In this document: positions 25,946 to 33,915 of the stretch, one piece after another
Layout of the letters: each line of letters begins with the position of its first letter
Position numbering within the stretch: the stretch's first letter is position 1
From: EA-27 sp964396265
GTDB taxonomy: Archaea; Thermoplasmatota; Thermoplasmata; RBG-16-68-12; EA-27
Direction of reading: 5' to 3'
NCBI GenBank assembly: GCA_964396265.1
Contig: CAYNEM010000019.1
Span: 1-41,703 of the forward strand
Length of the DNA: 41,703 nt
Notes under the pieces: generated by a model
Databases searched by the model: none
What the model was told of the DNA's origin: nothing
What the model saw: only the letters and a program-made list of their open reading frames with translations
Made by a program: the position numbers and the translations under genes

Positions 25946-27550
25946 CTAGAGCCTCACTCGAGGGTCGAGCCACGCGTACAGCACGTCCGCAATGAGATTG
26001 GCGAGAATCGTGAGGAGGGCCAGAAGGTAGAAGGCGCCCTGGACGGAGGCGAAGTCCTGCTGGATCGTGGCTGTCACGAGGAACGCCCCCATCCCCGGCC
26101 ATGAGAAGATGGTCTCCGTGAGGACGCCCCCGCTGATCACCCCGCTGATGCTCAGGGCGAACGCGGTCACGACCGGGAGCATGGCATTCCTCGCTGCGTG
26201 GTGGTACATCACCCGACGTTCGCTCAGCCCCTTCGCCTTGGCCGTCGTGATGTAGTCCTCGCCCATGACCTCGAGCATGCTGTTTCGCATGAGCAGGATC
26301 GTCCCGGCGAGGCTGAGGATCACGAGGTTGAGGAGCGGGAGGGTCATGTGCCACAAGATGTTCGCCGCCAGCGAGAACCCTCCTTCCTGATACGCCGAGA
26401 GATCGGCGTAACCGCCGAGCGGGAAGAGCTCCCACTTGAAGGCGAACGCCCAGAGCAGGATCAGGCCGAACCAGAAGACCGGCATGCTGTAGAAGAAGAG
26501 GCTCACGACGATGGAGCTCAGCTCCATCTTCGAGCCCCGCCGCCATGCGAGCACGGCGCCCATGATAATCCCGAGGAGGTACGAGATGATCGTCGCGGCC
26601 CCGAACAGCAGGAGGGAGGGTCCTATCCGGTTGTTAATCTCGGTCCAGACCGGCTGTCGCGTATAGGGCGACGTTCCGAAATCGAAGACCAGCATGTTCG
26701 TCATGTAGGCCCAGAACTCCTCGAGGATGTTGTTCTCCACCGTGATCATGACACGGCTGAGCGTCACGGTCTGCGGCGAACCATCGGGTGTTCGCACGGA
26801 GGCGGCCACTTGGGCGATCAATGCGCCGGACGCGGTCACGTTAATCGTCACACGGGCGGAAGCGGCCTGGTACCCCCGAACGTCGAGTTTCTCTCCGACG
26901 AGCTGAAAGGGGGTCGGATCCAGAGGGTTGACGGAAACCCCCGCGAACGCGGTGAGGTTCCCCGACAGGCTCCCTGTCGACCTCACCCGGATCGTGTACG
27001 CGCCCACCGCTCCCGCTGGCCAATCAAGGCTTGTGTCGTTGTTGATGTACCACTCGCCCACGGACGAGCCTTGCTTGAGGAGCGTGACGGTCGAATTGAG
27101 CACCTCGCCTGCCGGTATGTTCCGCCGGATGAGGTCAATGTTCACGTTGTCGCCCGGGACTACCTCCGAAGGAAGTCGCCCAGAGACCGAGGGCTGGACC
27201 TCTATCCGGGGCGCCCGCGACACGATCGACTCTCGCGTGTAGTTGAAGTAGAACGCCTCCGCGCGATCCCTGCTGTCCGTGACGTTGATGCGGATCTCGT
27301 AGGTCCCGGCAACGCTCGTCACGAAGGATGCCCGATATCCCGCCCCGGGAGCGGGCACCCGCTTCAGGAAGCCGAACTCGACAAGGATGTCCTCCCTGGA
27401 TTCGGGGGTCTGTCCCGGCTGGATGAAGAACCTGGAGGGATCGCCGGGCATGAGGCGGAAGATCACGAAGAGGAGGACGAGCACGATGACCAGTGTGATC
27501 ACCGTGTGGATCGCCCGCCGGATCAGGAAAGTCCGTAGCCTCATGCCCAT
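25946..27550 (-). CDS. DppB-like ABC permease with ~205-residue extracellular insertion
   Basis: Permease subunit of 534 residues; DppB proteins usually have ~310-340. Helix 1 is at 13-34 and ends in MPGDPSRFF, as normal. Residues ~65-270 are an added beta-rich extracytoplasmic domain (for example GTYEIRINVTDSRD and AYTIRVRSTGSLSGNL), with likely N-glycosylation sequons. The family body resumes near NILEEFWAYMTNMLVFDFGTS, followed by five helices and the EAA loop (ERRVMYHHAARNAMLPVV, ~440). ATG 27550 has GGAGG seven bases upstream. One base separates it from the DppC-like gene, so both permeases are made together. Confidence 0.92.
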   Translation of the reverse strand: MGMRLRTFLIRRAIHTVITLVIVLVLLFVIFRLMPGDPSRFFIQPGQTPESREDILVEFGFLKRVPAPGAGYRASFVTSVAGTYEIRINVTDSRDRAEAFYFNYTRESIVSRAPRIEVQPSVSGRLPSEVVPGDNVNIDLIRRNIPAGEVLNSTVTLLKQGSSVGEWYINNDTSLDWPAGAVGAYTIRVRSTGSLSGNLTAFAGVSVNPLDPTPFQLVGEKLDVRGYQAASARVTINVTASGALIAQVAASVRTPDGSPQTVTLSRVMITVENNILEEFWAYMTNMLVFDFGTSPYTRQPVWTEINNRIGPSLLLFGAATIISYLLGIIMGAVLAWRRGSKMELSSIVVSLFFYSMPVFWFGLILLWAFAFKWELFPLGGYADLSAYQEGGFSLAANILWHMTLPLLNLVILSLAGTILLMRNSMLEVMGEDYITTAKAKGLSERRVMYHHAARNAMLPVVTAFALSISGVISGGVLTETIFSWPGMGAFLVTATIQQDFASVQGAFYLLALLTILANLIADVLYAWLDPRVRL

Positions 27551-27620
27551 GTTCTGACCTCCGGTCCTTCGTCGTCACCCCGCAACGGGGAAAGGGAAAG
27601 AAAGGAAGAGCGGAGCGTGG

Positions 27621-30551
27621 CTAGCTCCGTCTCTTCCGTTCGGCCACAACCCCCGCGACCAAGGCAGCGATGCCGATTCCTGCGAGAATCGGCAGCACCT
27701 CGAGGCCGGGCGTGGAGACGGTCGGACACGTCGTCGTAATCGGGTACGAGTTCCCGTCTGGACATAGCCTCATCTGAACGTCGGGCGGGACAATCGTGAC
27801 CTGACGGCCGCCTGCGGCATCTACGTAGCCCGCCTTCTCCGCCGTCACGTTCAAACTGTAAGGCGTCGCGACGGCAATCCCTGCCGCCGCCCGGAGCGTC
27901 ACGGCCGACATGTCCGCGGCAGCGCCGCTCGCCGGGATCGGGGTCAACGAGCCGGCTGGGCTGACGATCATGCTCACGAGCGCGTCCGGGACGAGCACCC
28001 TGTCCTGGTCCCGCGCGGTGATCCGCAGAGGCAGGTCCGAGCCCGAGGTCACGCGGTCCCCCAGCGGTAGCTCCAGCGTCAGAGACAGGAACTGCACACC
28101 TGCGGGGAACACCGTGATCTGCGTGCTCCGCTGCACGCCGTCGGGGAATCCGACGGAACTCGCGTCGACCGCCGCGTCGACGATGACCGGCGTTTCCGAG
28201 CCGACGACATCCGCACGATACGTCGCGGTAACCTCGCCGTTGCCGTTCGTCGTATCGACCACCGAACGAGCAGTCGTCGCTCCAATCGTCAGGTTTCCGG
28301 CCCCGACCGTCAAGGTGACGCTCGCGCCGGGCAGTGCCTGGCCGGTGTTGTCGAACACGTTGACCGTCACGGTCTCCAAGCCTCCGGAGGCCATCGCGGA
28401 TGCCGATGTGATTACCACGACGATTCCAGCGCCAGACGGCGGGTGGATGCCCTGCAGGGACCAGAAGTTCCAGATCGTTCCGGACGTCACGGTCCAGTTC
28501 ACGAACCGGTCCTGGCGGTAGCCCTCGATGTTCGTCCTGTAGTAGAGGACGTCGTAGGGACGCGCCTCGGACAGCGTGAGCTGCGCGGCACGGATCAGAG
28601 TCTGACGGGTGTCGCGGTCCAGCTCGGCCCGCGACGCGGAAATCGTCGCGTCGAAGGTCGCGTTGTTGAACCCGACGTAGTTCTGCCCCGTCGGCGCGTT
28701 GATGCTGTGGAAGAAGCTGAACAGGTAGTCGGGGTCCGTCCCTCCGATGCGCCAGCCCAGGATGTACATGTCGAAGTTGTGGGCCGTAATCAGGGATACG
28801 ATCTGGCCGAAGGCCGTCGGGCGGGAGACCGCGTTGATCCCCACCTGCCGCATCGCATCCGCGACCATCGCGCCCGCGGAGGCGCGGACGGGGTCGTAAT
28901 CCGCCTGGGGCGTCAGGATCTCGAATTCCGCGTTCCCCATCACGGGCAGGGAGCGGCAGCCCCCATCGTTGTCCTTGTGGCACGCGCCTGCCGGGTCCAA
29001 AGTGAACCCCGCCTCGGTGTACTGCCCGCCCGGCGTCGCGAGGTCGTCGAGGATCGCCCTCGCGGCGGTGAGGTCAAACCCGGGCTTCGGGATGTTGTCG
29101 TTGTACCAGAAGGTGTTCGCGGGGCTGAGCATGCCGTGACCGACGACGCCGAAGTTCTGGAGCAGGTTCTGCACGATGGACCGCTTGTCGATCAGGTGCG
29201 AGACCGCCTGCCGGAACCCAAGGCCGACGTCGTTCGCGGGATTGTTGTTCTCATAACCCCACGGCGACTCGCGCAGATTGTATCCCATATAGAAGAAGCC
29301 GGGCTCGGCGTTCGATTCCACGGCGATTTCCGGGATCTTCAGGAGGTCCGGGACGAACTCGGCCCCGACGTTCCAGTGGTAGAAGTCAACCTCGCCGGAC
29401 TGCAGGGCGAAGACGCCGATCTGCGTGGTCTTGTACACTTTGTACCGGATGCCCGTGATCGTGGGCAGCTGGAGGATTGACGCGAGGCTGGCGTCATAGA
29501 CCGTGGTGCCGCTTACGCCCGTGTAGAAGTTTTCGTTTCGGACGACGTGCGCCTCGACGCCGGGGACCCATTGGTCGAACGTGAACGGCCCGTGGCCGAT
29601 CACGTCCGCATCCGTCAGCGCCCATGCGTCGGCGGCGGAGTAGACGTACGCGCTGCTACCCGTCACGGTCTCCGAGGATGCAATCCCCTTCCCGTGCGTC
29701 GCGGCGTTCGCGTTGCCGCACTCCGGGATGCCCCTAGCGGTCGCCTCCGCCTGCGGGATCCAGACCGCGCAGCCGAAGTCCGCGGCGTGGCGGCCTCCGC
29801 CCGTCCGGGACCAGATGTGCATGGGGAGCATGACCGGCGCGATCGTCGACTCGTAGAAGAGGGCGAACGACTCCGTGAGGTTGAACTGGACGCCGATACG
29901 GAGCGCATTGTTCACGCCGCCGAACATCGACGCCTCGCCCTCCCAGCTGCGCTGGATGCCCGGGGCGACCGGGTCGGAGTCGAACAGGGCGATGTTCATC
30001 TGGCGGCTTCCCCCCTCATAGGAGGAGGCTGTGCCGTCGCGGAGAAGCACGCGCATGTCCGTGATGAACCGGGAGTTCTGCGCGTTCACGTGGTAGGAGA
30101 AGAAGAAGTCCCAGGGCGTCATCTGCACGCCATCGTGCCACATGACTCCGTTGAAGTCGTAGTAGATCACGATGCCGAGCGCAGAGAGCGTTCCTGTCTG
30201 TTCCGCCCAGACGTCGTATTCCGACGTTTCGAAGATCCCATTCTCGTTAAAGTCCACGCCCTTGGCAATCCATGCCATTGGACGGTCCACCGTCGGGTGA
30301 GGCTGGATTAGACTGTCGTAGATGCGATAATGCACGTCCGAAGTCCAGACGTCGTTCGCGATCGCGGGCAGCAGATTCCGCGTCTTCATCTCATCCTGGC
30401 CGCCGACCAGCAGATCGAGGCCGGCCTGCCGGGTCTCGCCCTTCGCGGGCGTGTACGCGGCGGTGAGCCCCGGGATCCCCGAAAGGATCAGGATGGCCAC
30501 CAAGCTCATGACGACTGACACAAAGAGTCCCTTCACCCTTGCGCTACGCAT
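27621..30551 (-). CDS. ABC transporter peptide/solute-binding protein (SBP_bac_5) with two Ig domains and C-terminal TM anchor
   Basis: Extracytoplasmic receptor of the importer, 976 residues. A signal peptide spans ~1-31 (AILILSGIPGLTAA). The family-5 binding core is ~40-700, with typical segments such as RQAVSHLIDKRSIVQNLL and NNATFDATISASRAELD. Inside it, DFNENGIFETSE (~98-109) resembles a calcium-binding EF-hand loop. Two Big_1-like Ig domains follow (~704-813, ~815-935), then a membrane helix (~953-970) and a KRRS tail, so the protein is tethered to the membrane rather than being a lipoprotein. ATG 30551 has a strong AAGGAGGT Shine-Dalgarno. It is the first structural gene of the transporter, 70 bp before the DppB-like start. 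Confidence 0.93.
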   Translation of the reverse strand: MRSARVKGLFVSVVMSLVAILILSGIPGLTAAYTPAKGETRQAGLDLLVGGQDEMKTRNLLPAIANDVWTSDVHYRIYDSLIQPHPTVDRPMAWIAKGVDFNENGIFETSEYDVWAEQTGTLSALGIVIYYDFNGVMWHDGVQMTPWDFFFSYHVNAQNSRFITDMRVLLRDGTASSYEGGSRQMNIALFDSDPVAPGIQRSWEGEASMFGGVNNALRIGVQFNLTESFALFYESTIAPVMLPMHIWSRTGGGRHAADFGCAVWIPQAEATARGIPECGNANAATHGKGIASSETVTGSSAYVYSAADAWALTDADVIGHGPFTFDQWVPGVEAHVVRNENFYTGVSGTTVYDASLASILQLPTITGIRYKVYKTTQIGVFALQSGEVDFYHWNVGAEFVPDLLKIPEIAVESNAEPGFFYMGYNLRESPWGYENNNPANDVGLGFRQAVSHLIDKRSIVQNLLQNFGVVGHGMLSPANTFWYNDNIPKPGFDLTAARAILDDLATPGGQYTEAGFTLDPAGACHKDNDGGCRSLPVMGNAEFEILTPQADYDPVRASAGAMVADAMRQVGINAVSRPTAFGQIVSLITAHNFDMYILGWRIGGTDPDYLFSFFHSINAPTGQNYVGFNNATFDATISASRAELDRDTRQTLIRAAQLTLSEARPYDVLYYRTNIEGYRQDRFVNWTVTSGTIWNFWSLQGIHPPSGAGIVVVITSASAMASGGLETVTVNVFDNTGQALPGASVTLTVGAGNLTIGATTARSVVDTTNGNGEVTATYRADVVGSETPVIVDAAVDASSVGFPDGVQRSTQITVFPAGVQFLSLTLELPLGDRVTSGSDLPLRITARDQDRVLVPDALVSMIVSPAGSLTPIPASGAAADMSAVTLRAAAGIAVATPYSLNVTAEKAGYVDAAGGRQVTIVPPDVQMRLCPDGNSYPITTTCPTVSTPGLEVLPILAGIGIAALVAGVVAERKRRS

Positions 30552-30570
30552 TCGTTCCTACCTCCTTCTC

Positions 30571-30597
30571 CTGTGCCCCTTGGAAGGGGTGGCACAG
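30571..30597 (-). promoter_or_regulatory. Hairpin in the 5' leader of the binding-protein gene
   Basis: CTGTGCC (30571-30577) and GGCACAG (30591-30597) are perfect complements, and the inner bases add a CCCC/GGGG stem with a TTGGAA loop when the outer stem shifts to CTGTG/CACAG. It falls between the predicted transcript start (~30625) and the Shine-Dalgarno. Confidence 0.55.
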
Positions 30598-30648
30598 TTC
30601 CCCCGCGCCCCCGCGAAGGATTGGCTGGCCCCGGCAACGCCGCGAACC

Positions 30649-30657
30649 GTATAAAAG
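30649..30657 (-). promoter_or_regulatory. TATA box of the ABC transporter operon
   Basis: The minus strand reads CTTTTATAC, a good archaeal box A, about 98 bases before ATG 30551. It predicts a start near 30625 and a ~74-base leader that contains the hairpin at 30571-30597. Confidence 0.65.
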
Positions 30658-30661
30658 GCGA

Positions 30662-30698
30662 TTTGTACGCTCGTTTGTGGGATATTAGGTCTTTGTGG
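30662..30698. repeat. TTTGTGG direct repeats upstream of the ABC operon TATA box
   Basis: TTTGTGG occurs at 30674-30680 and 30692-30698, 18 bases apart start to start, and a partial copy TTTGT at 30662. They lie just upstream of the TATA element, where an archaeal activator would bind. Confidence 0.35.
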
Positions 30699-30736
30699 CG
30701 CGGTCTCTAGTCCTTTTTTCCCGGGCGGGCCGTGCG

Positions 30737-31738
30737 TCACGCATCCATGCTGGGAAGATCCGAGGAGAAGTAACGCTTCATACGGCCCTCCTTTTCCATT
30801 CGGACGAGGCCCTCGCGGTTCAGGTGGCGGAGGTTGTACGAGACGGTCTGCTGGCTCACGCCCAGCCCGAGCGCGATGTCCTGCTGGGTCGGCCCCCCGT
30901 CCGTACGAATCAGCGTTAGGATGTGATGCTGCAGATCGCTCAACCGGATGCCCTTGTTCCGCGGGATCTGGACCTCGACCGGATAGAAGCGTTTGAACAC
31001 GCCGTCGCGGTCCGCCTTGATGAACCCCTGCATCTCCAGTGTGCGGAGGTGGTGGGCGAGCGTGCCGTTCGTAACCTTCAGCGCGTCCTTCAGGAAGTTG
31101 TAGTGCTCGCCGGGGTGGGACATGATGTATCCGTAGATCTGCCCGCGGACGAAGTGGTCGAGAACCTCCTCCTTCCGGAGGCGAGAGTAGAGGGGGAAGA
31201 ACACAAGGTTCGACAGCCCGTACTTCCCGAACTCCGTGCTGGCGAGGGCGGCCAGGAGTGCCGCCCCGATGCCGGCGCTGACGGCCGTCTCGGGTCGGGT
31301 CAAGATCGGGCGCGATGGCAGCGGCGGGATGACGATGAGTGAGTAGGTCACCTCGTCGACGAATGCGTTCCCCTTCGACGCATAGAAGTGGACGGAGATT
31401 TCGACCGCTTCGGCCGTTGTCATCCGGTAGGTGAACCGGGCGAACCCGCTCGCATCGGTCCTCGCCTCCGCGGGCGTCACCGTCCCGACCGAAGCGACCG
31501 AGGTGACCACAGCGTCCTCGACCGGCGCACCGAACTGGTCGACTACACGAACGCGGAGGACGGCCGGGTTGCCGCTCCGCACCTTGGGCCCGGACGAATC
31601 GACGGACGCGAGGAGCTGCACCCGGTCCTCCCCGCCGCCCTCGAGGCCCGGGGCTTCCGCCACCACGGAGAATGAGGCCAGCATAATCGCCGCCGACGCG
31701 GCGAAAAGGGCGAGCGCGACGAACCTTCCGGTCCGCAT
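30737..31738 (-). CDS. Membrane-anchored transcriptional regulator: Ig-like ectodomain, TM helix, two winged helices
   Basis: A 333-residue one-component regulator. Residues 1-28 are a signal peptide or first helix. Residues ~40-138 form a Big_1/bacterial-Ig-like domain (VRVVDQFGAPVEDAVV, TDASGFARFTYR). A hydrophobic helix lies at ~152-170. The first winged helix is ~196-253 (GQIYGYIMSHPGEHYNFLKD, TNGTLAHHLRTLEMQGFI), of the type seen in many archaeal membrane-bound regulators; the second is ~265-325 (TQQDIALGLGVSQQTVSYNLRHL). The gene lies just upstream of, and parallel to, the ABC operon, and its Ig domain resembles those on the binding protein. It is the obvious candidate regulator (inference). 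A TATA box at 31779-31788 serves it. Confidence 0.88.
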   Translation of the reverse strand: MRTGRFVALALFAASAAIMLASFSVVAEAPGLEGGGEDRVQLLASVDSSGPKVRSGNPAVLRVRVVDQFGAPVEDAVVTSVASVGTVTPAEARTDASGFARFTYRMTTAEAVEISVHFYASKGNAFVDEVTYSLIVIPPLPSRPILTRPETAVSAGIGAALLAALASTEFGKYGLSNLVFFPLYSRLRKEEVLDHFVRGQIYGYIMSHPGEHYNFLKDALKVTNGTLAHHLRTLEMQGFIKADRDGVFKRFYPVEVQIPRNKGIRLSDLQHHILTLIRTDGGPTQQDIALGLGVSQQTVSYNLRHLNREGLVRMEKEGRMKRYFSSDLPSMDA

Positions 31739-31778
31739 GCTGTTTTCTCTCCGGCCCCGACCTTCTCATGGGAAGCCG

Positions 31779-31788
31779 CGTATTTAAG
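31779..31788 (-). promoter_or_regulatory. TATA box of the membrane regulator gene
   Basis: CTTAAATACG on the minus strand, about 45 bases before ATG 31738, predicts a start near 31757. The plus-strand reading TATTTAAG is too far from the hisS ATG at 31870 for a leaderless start. Confidence 0.5.
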
Positions 31789-31869
31789 AAGATTGGGGCT
31801 TGCGTTTGTGGGCGAGCCGGGCTCGCCGAGCCGCCAAAGGCTTTAGGGGGTCTCGTTCATGCGCGCCCC

Positions 31870-33162
31870 ATGGTGGACCGCGCCCGGGGCACGAGAGACT
31901 TGGGCCCCTCCTACCTCGCACGGCACGGCCACGTGGAGGCGGCGCTCCGTCGGACGGCGGAGTCGTTCGGCTTTCGCGAGGTCCTTCCCCCGACGTTCGA
32001 GCCCCTGGAGCTGTTCCACCGGAAGGCCGGGCCGGGGATCGAGGAGGAGATGTATGTCTTCAAGGATAAGGGAGGACGCGACCTGGTGCTGCGGCCGGAG
32101 CTCACGGCGGGCGTCCTCCGGCACTACGTGAACGAGCTCACGAGCGCGCCGAAGCCCATCAAGCTCTACTCCTTCGGGCCCACGTTCCGGTACGAGGAGC
32201 CTCAGCACGGACGGTACCGGGAGTTCTTCCAGTTCTCGTGCGAGATCCTCGGAGGGTCGCCCCTCGATGCGGACTCCGAGGCCATCGCCCTAGCGGTGAA
32301 GTCGATCAGGGCCACGGGGGTGCGGCAGGTCGCGACGCGGATCGGCCACATCGGCATGCTGCGCGCGTACCTGAAGGTCGACCGGGAGCGACAGGACAGG
32401 ATCCTGCATGCGCTCGACAAACGGAATCTCGAGAAGCTCCACACGGAGCTCGACGCCGCGGGGTTGGGAGACCTTGAGCGGACCCTGCGTGACCTGATCG
32501 GCATCCGCGGCGGGCCCGAGGTCCTCGCGAAGGCGTCGGACTTCCTTGGCGGCGTTGGTGGCGAGGGCTTCGACCTCCTCCGGAGAATCGCGGAGCGTCT
32601 GGCGGCGTACGGGGTGCGCGACATCGAGTTCGACATGGGCATCATCCGCGGACTCTCGTATTATACGGGGATGGTGTTCCAGATCCACTCTCCGAACCTG
32701 GGCGCAGAGGACCAGGTCGGAGGCGGGGGGTCGTATGCGCTCGCGGAGCTGTTTGGCGGCGAACCGATCTTCTCCACGGGCTTCGCGATCGGCGTGGACC
32801 GCATCGTGCTCGCGTCGGAGGCCGAGGGCGTGGCCGTCCCGCCGCCGAAACTCGACGTGTACGTGATCCCCATCGGGGAAGCCGTGCGCGGGAGAGCATT
32901 CGAGGTCGCCTCGCAACTTCGCGAGACGGGCCTGCGCGTCGATGTCGACCTCGTCGGCCGCGGGCCTTCGAAGAACCTCGACTACGCCAACGCGATGGGC
33001 GCGCGGTGGTCCGTCCTGGTCGGCGAGAAAGAGCTCGCGAACGGTGCGGTCGCGCTGCGCAACATGGAGAGCGGCGAACAGCGGGAGGTCCCTATCGCAG
33101 AACTCAGCAGCGTCCTCGGGGTGGACAAGCCCATCTTCAAGGGCGGGGTGGAATTCCACTAG
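31870..33162 (+). CDS. hisS: Histidyl-tRNA synthetase
   Basis: Class II synthetase charging tRNA-His, 430 residues, cytosolic. The protein opens with RARGTRDLGP, typical of HisRS. Class II motif 2 is seen as FRYEEPQHGRYREFFQF (~106-122), the histidine-binding region as GLSYYTGMVF (~260), and motif 3 as FAIGVDRIVLA (~305). The C-terminal anticodon-binding domain (~335-430) ends in LRNMESGEQREVPI. The open frame extends upstream to 31768, but the HisRS N-terminus fixes ATG 31870. A CTTTAG sequence about 27 bases upstream is a weak box A and there is no close Shine-Dalgarno, so it may be leaderless. It is convergent with the HTH_10 regulator gene. Confidence 0.97.
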   Translation: MVDRARGTRDLGPSYLARHGHVEAALRRTAESFGFREVLPPTFEPLELFHRKAGPGIEEEMYVFKDKGGRDLVLRPELTAGVLRHYVNELTSAPKPIKLYSFGPTFRYEEPQHGRYREFFQFSCEILGGSPLDADSEAIALAVKSIRATGVRQVATRIGHIGMLRAYLKVDRERQDRILHALDKRNLEKLHTELDAAGLGDLERTLRDLIGIRGGPEVLAKASDFLGGVGGEGFDLLRRIAERLAAYGVRDIEFDMGIIRGLSYYTGMVFQIHSPNLGAEDQVGGGGSYALAELFGGEPIFSTGFAIGVDRIVLASEAEGVAVPPPKLDVYVIPIGEAVRGRAFEVASQLRETGLRVDVDLVGRGPSKNLDYANAMGARWSVLVGEKELANGAVALRNMESGEQREVPIAELSSVLGVDKPIFKGGVEFH

Positions 33163-33174
33163 CGAGCGCCTGGC

Positions 33175-33855
33175 TCAGCGTGCCTCGCCGAGGACGGATT
33201 CGAGGAGCCGCGCCACCGCCCTCCGCAGCGTCTTGCTCACCGCCGCGCGCGAAACGCCTGCGATCTTCGCGAGCTTCGAGAGCGATGTCTTCGCGGGAGA
33301 GTCGAAATACCCGAGACGGTACGCGAGCTCGAGCAACGAGCGCTGCCGCTCCGTCATCGCCGCAAAGGGCCCGCGATCCCCCCGGAACGGCCGCACCGCC
33401 GAGACTTTGTACTCGATGCGGAGGTCCTCGAGGAGTCCGTATACGAGCGGGAGTCGCTCCTCGGCCGCGTAGAACGTGACGACGGTCTCCTCGGGACCGA
33501 TCACGAACGGCTCCGAGGGGACGAGGTCCGCCCCGAACTCCTCCACGATTGCCGCCAGGTCCTTCGGAATCCGCCATGTGATAAGCGCGGTCACCTCGCG
33601 ACGCGCCTCGTCCTGTGCGAGGACTTCGAAGTGTCGCAGGGCGTACCGCCCGAGGAGCTCCCCGCGGCGCCGTTCGATGCGGTCGTTCGGCGGCAGTTCC
33701 CCCTTCCGCCGGATTCTCACGACTTGCGTGACCGTGCCGCCGGCGGCGAACGAGTGGAGGACCTCGAGGTTCTCGTTGTGCTCGAAGAACCGCGGGTTCA
33801 CGAGGCCGAGGTCCGTCGCGGCCTTCGTTCGCAAGCGCAGGGTGACCTTCCGCAT
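33175..33855 (-). CDS. HTH_10 (bacterio-opsin activator-type) transcriptional regulator
   Basis: A 226-residue regulator. The C-terminal ~55 residues are an HTH_10 domain: MTERQRSLLELAYRLGYFDS, then SLSKLAKIAGVSRAAVSKTLRRA. The N-terminal ~150 residues are a mixed alpha/beta sensor region as in Bat-type archaeal regulators, which bind metabolites or respond to redox, but no specific ligand motif is visible. A perfect palindrome directly abuts the ATG, and a TATA box is about 30 bases upstream, so the mRNA is nearly leaderless and the gene is probably autoregulated. It is divergent from the PAS/MenA-like pair, which it may control (inference). Confidence 0.92.
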   Translation of the reverse strand: MRKVTLRLRTKAATDLGLVNPRFFEHNENLEVLHSFAAGGTVTQVVRIRRKGELPPNDRIERRRGELLGRYALRHFEVLAQDEARREVTALITWRIPKDLAAIVEEFGADLVPSEPFVIGPEETVVTFYAAEERLPLVYGLLEDLRIEYKVSAVRPFRGDRGPFAAMTERQRSLLELAYRLGYFDSPAKTSLSKLAKIAGVSRAAVSKTLRRAVARLLESVLGEAR

Positions 33856-33871
33856 GGTTTACAGGTAAACC
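33856..33871. promoter_or_regulatory. Palindromic operator candidate at the HTH_10 gene start
   Basis: GGTTTAC-AG-GTAAACC, perfect seven-base arms with a two-base spacer, ends one base before the ATG (33855) and overlaps the predicted transcript start. A repressor here would block initiation. Confidence 0.65.
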
Positions 33872-33880
33872 GCCAACTCG

Positions 33881-33888
33881 ATATAAGC
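33881..33888. promoter_or_regulatory. Divergent TATA element between HTH_10 gene and PAS gene
   Basis: ATATAAGC on the plus strand lies ~30 bases before the PAS ATG (33916), and GCTTATAT on the minus strand ~28 bases before the HTH_10 ATG (33855). Either or both genes may use it. Confidence 0.6.
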
Positions 33889-33915
33889 CTGGCCACTCGT
33901 GGAGATGGGATAACC

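Noticed and set aside
26198..27538. 446-residue frame antisense to the DppB-like permease
   Set aside because: Charged low-complexity translation typical of a GC-rich antisense shadow; the permease frame has clear helices and family motifs.
30700..30720. T-run as a terminator of the regulator gene
   Set aside because: The T run is on the plus strand, whereas the regulator is transcribed on the minus strand, where it reads as A.
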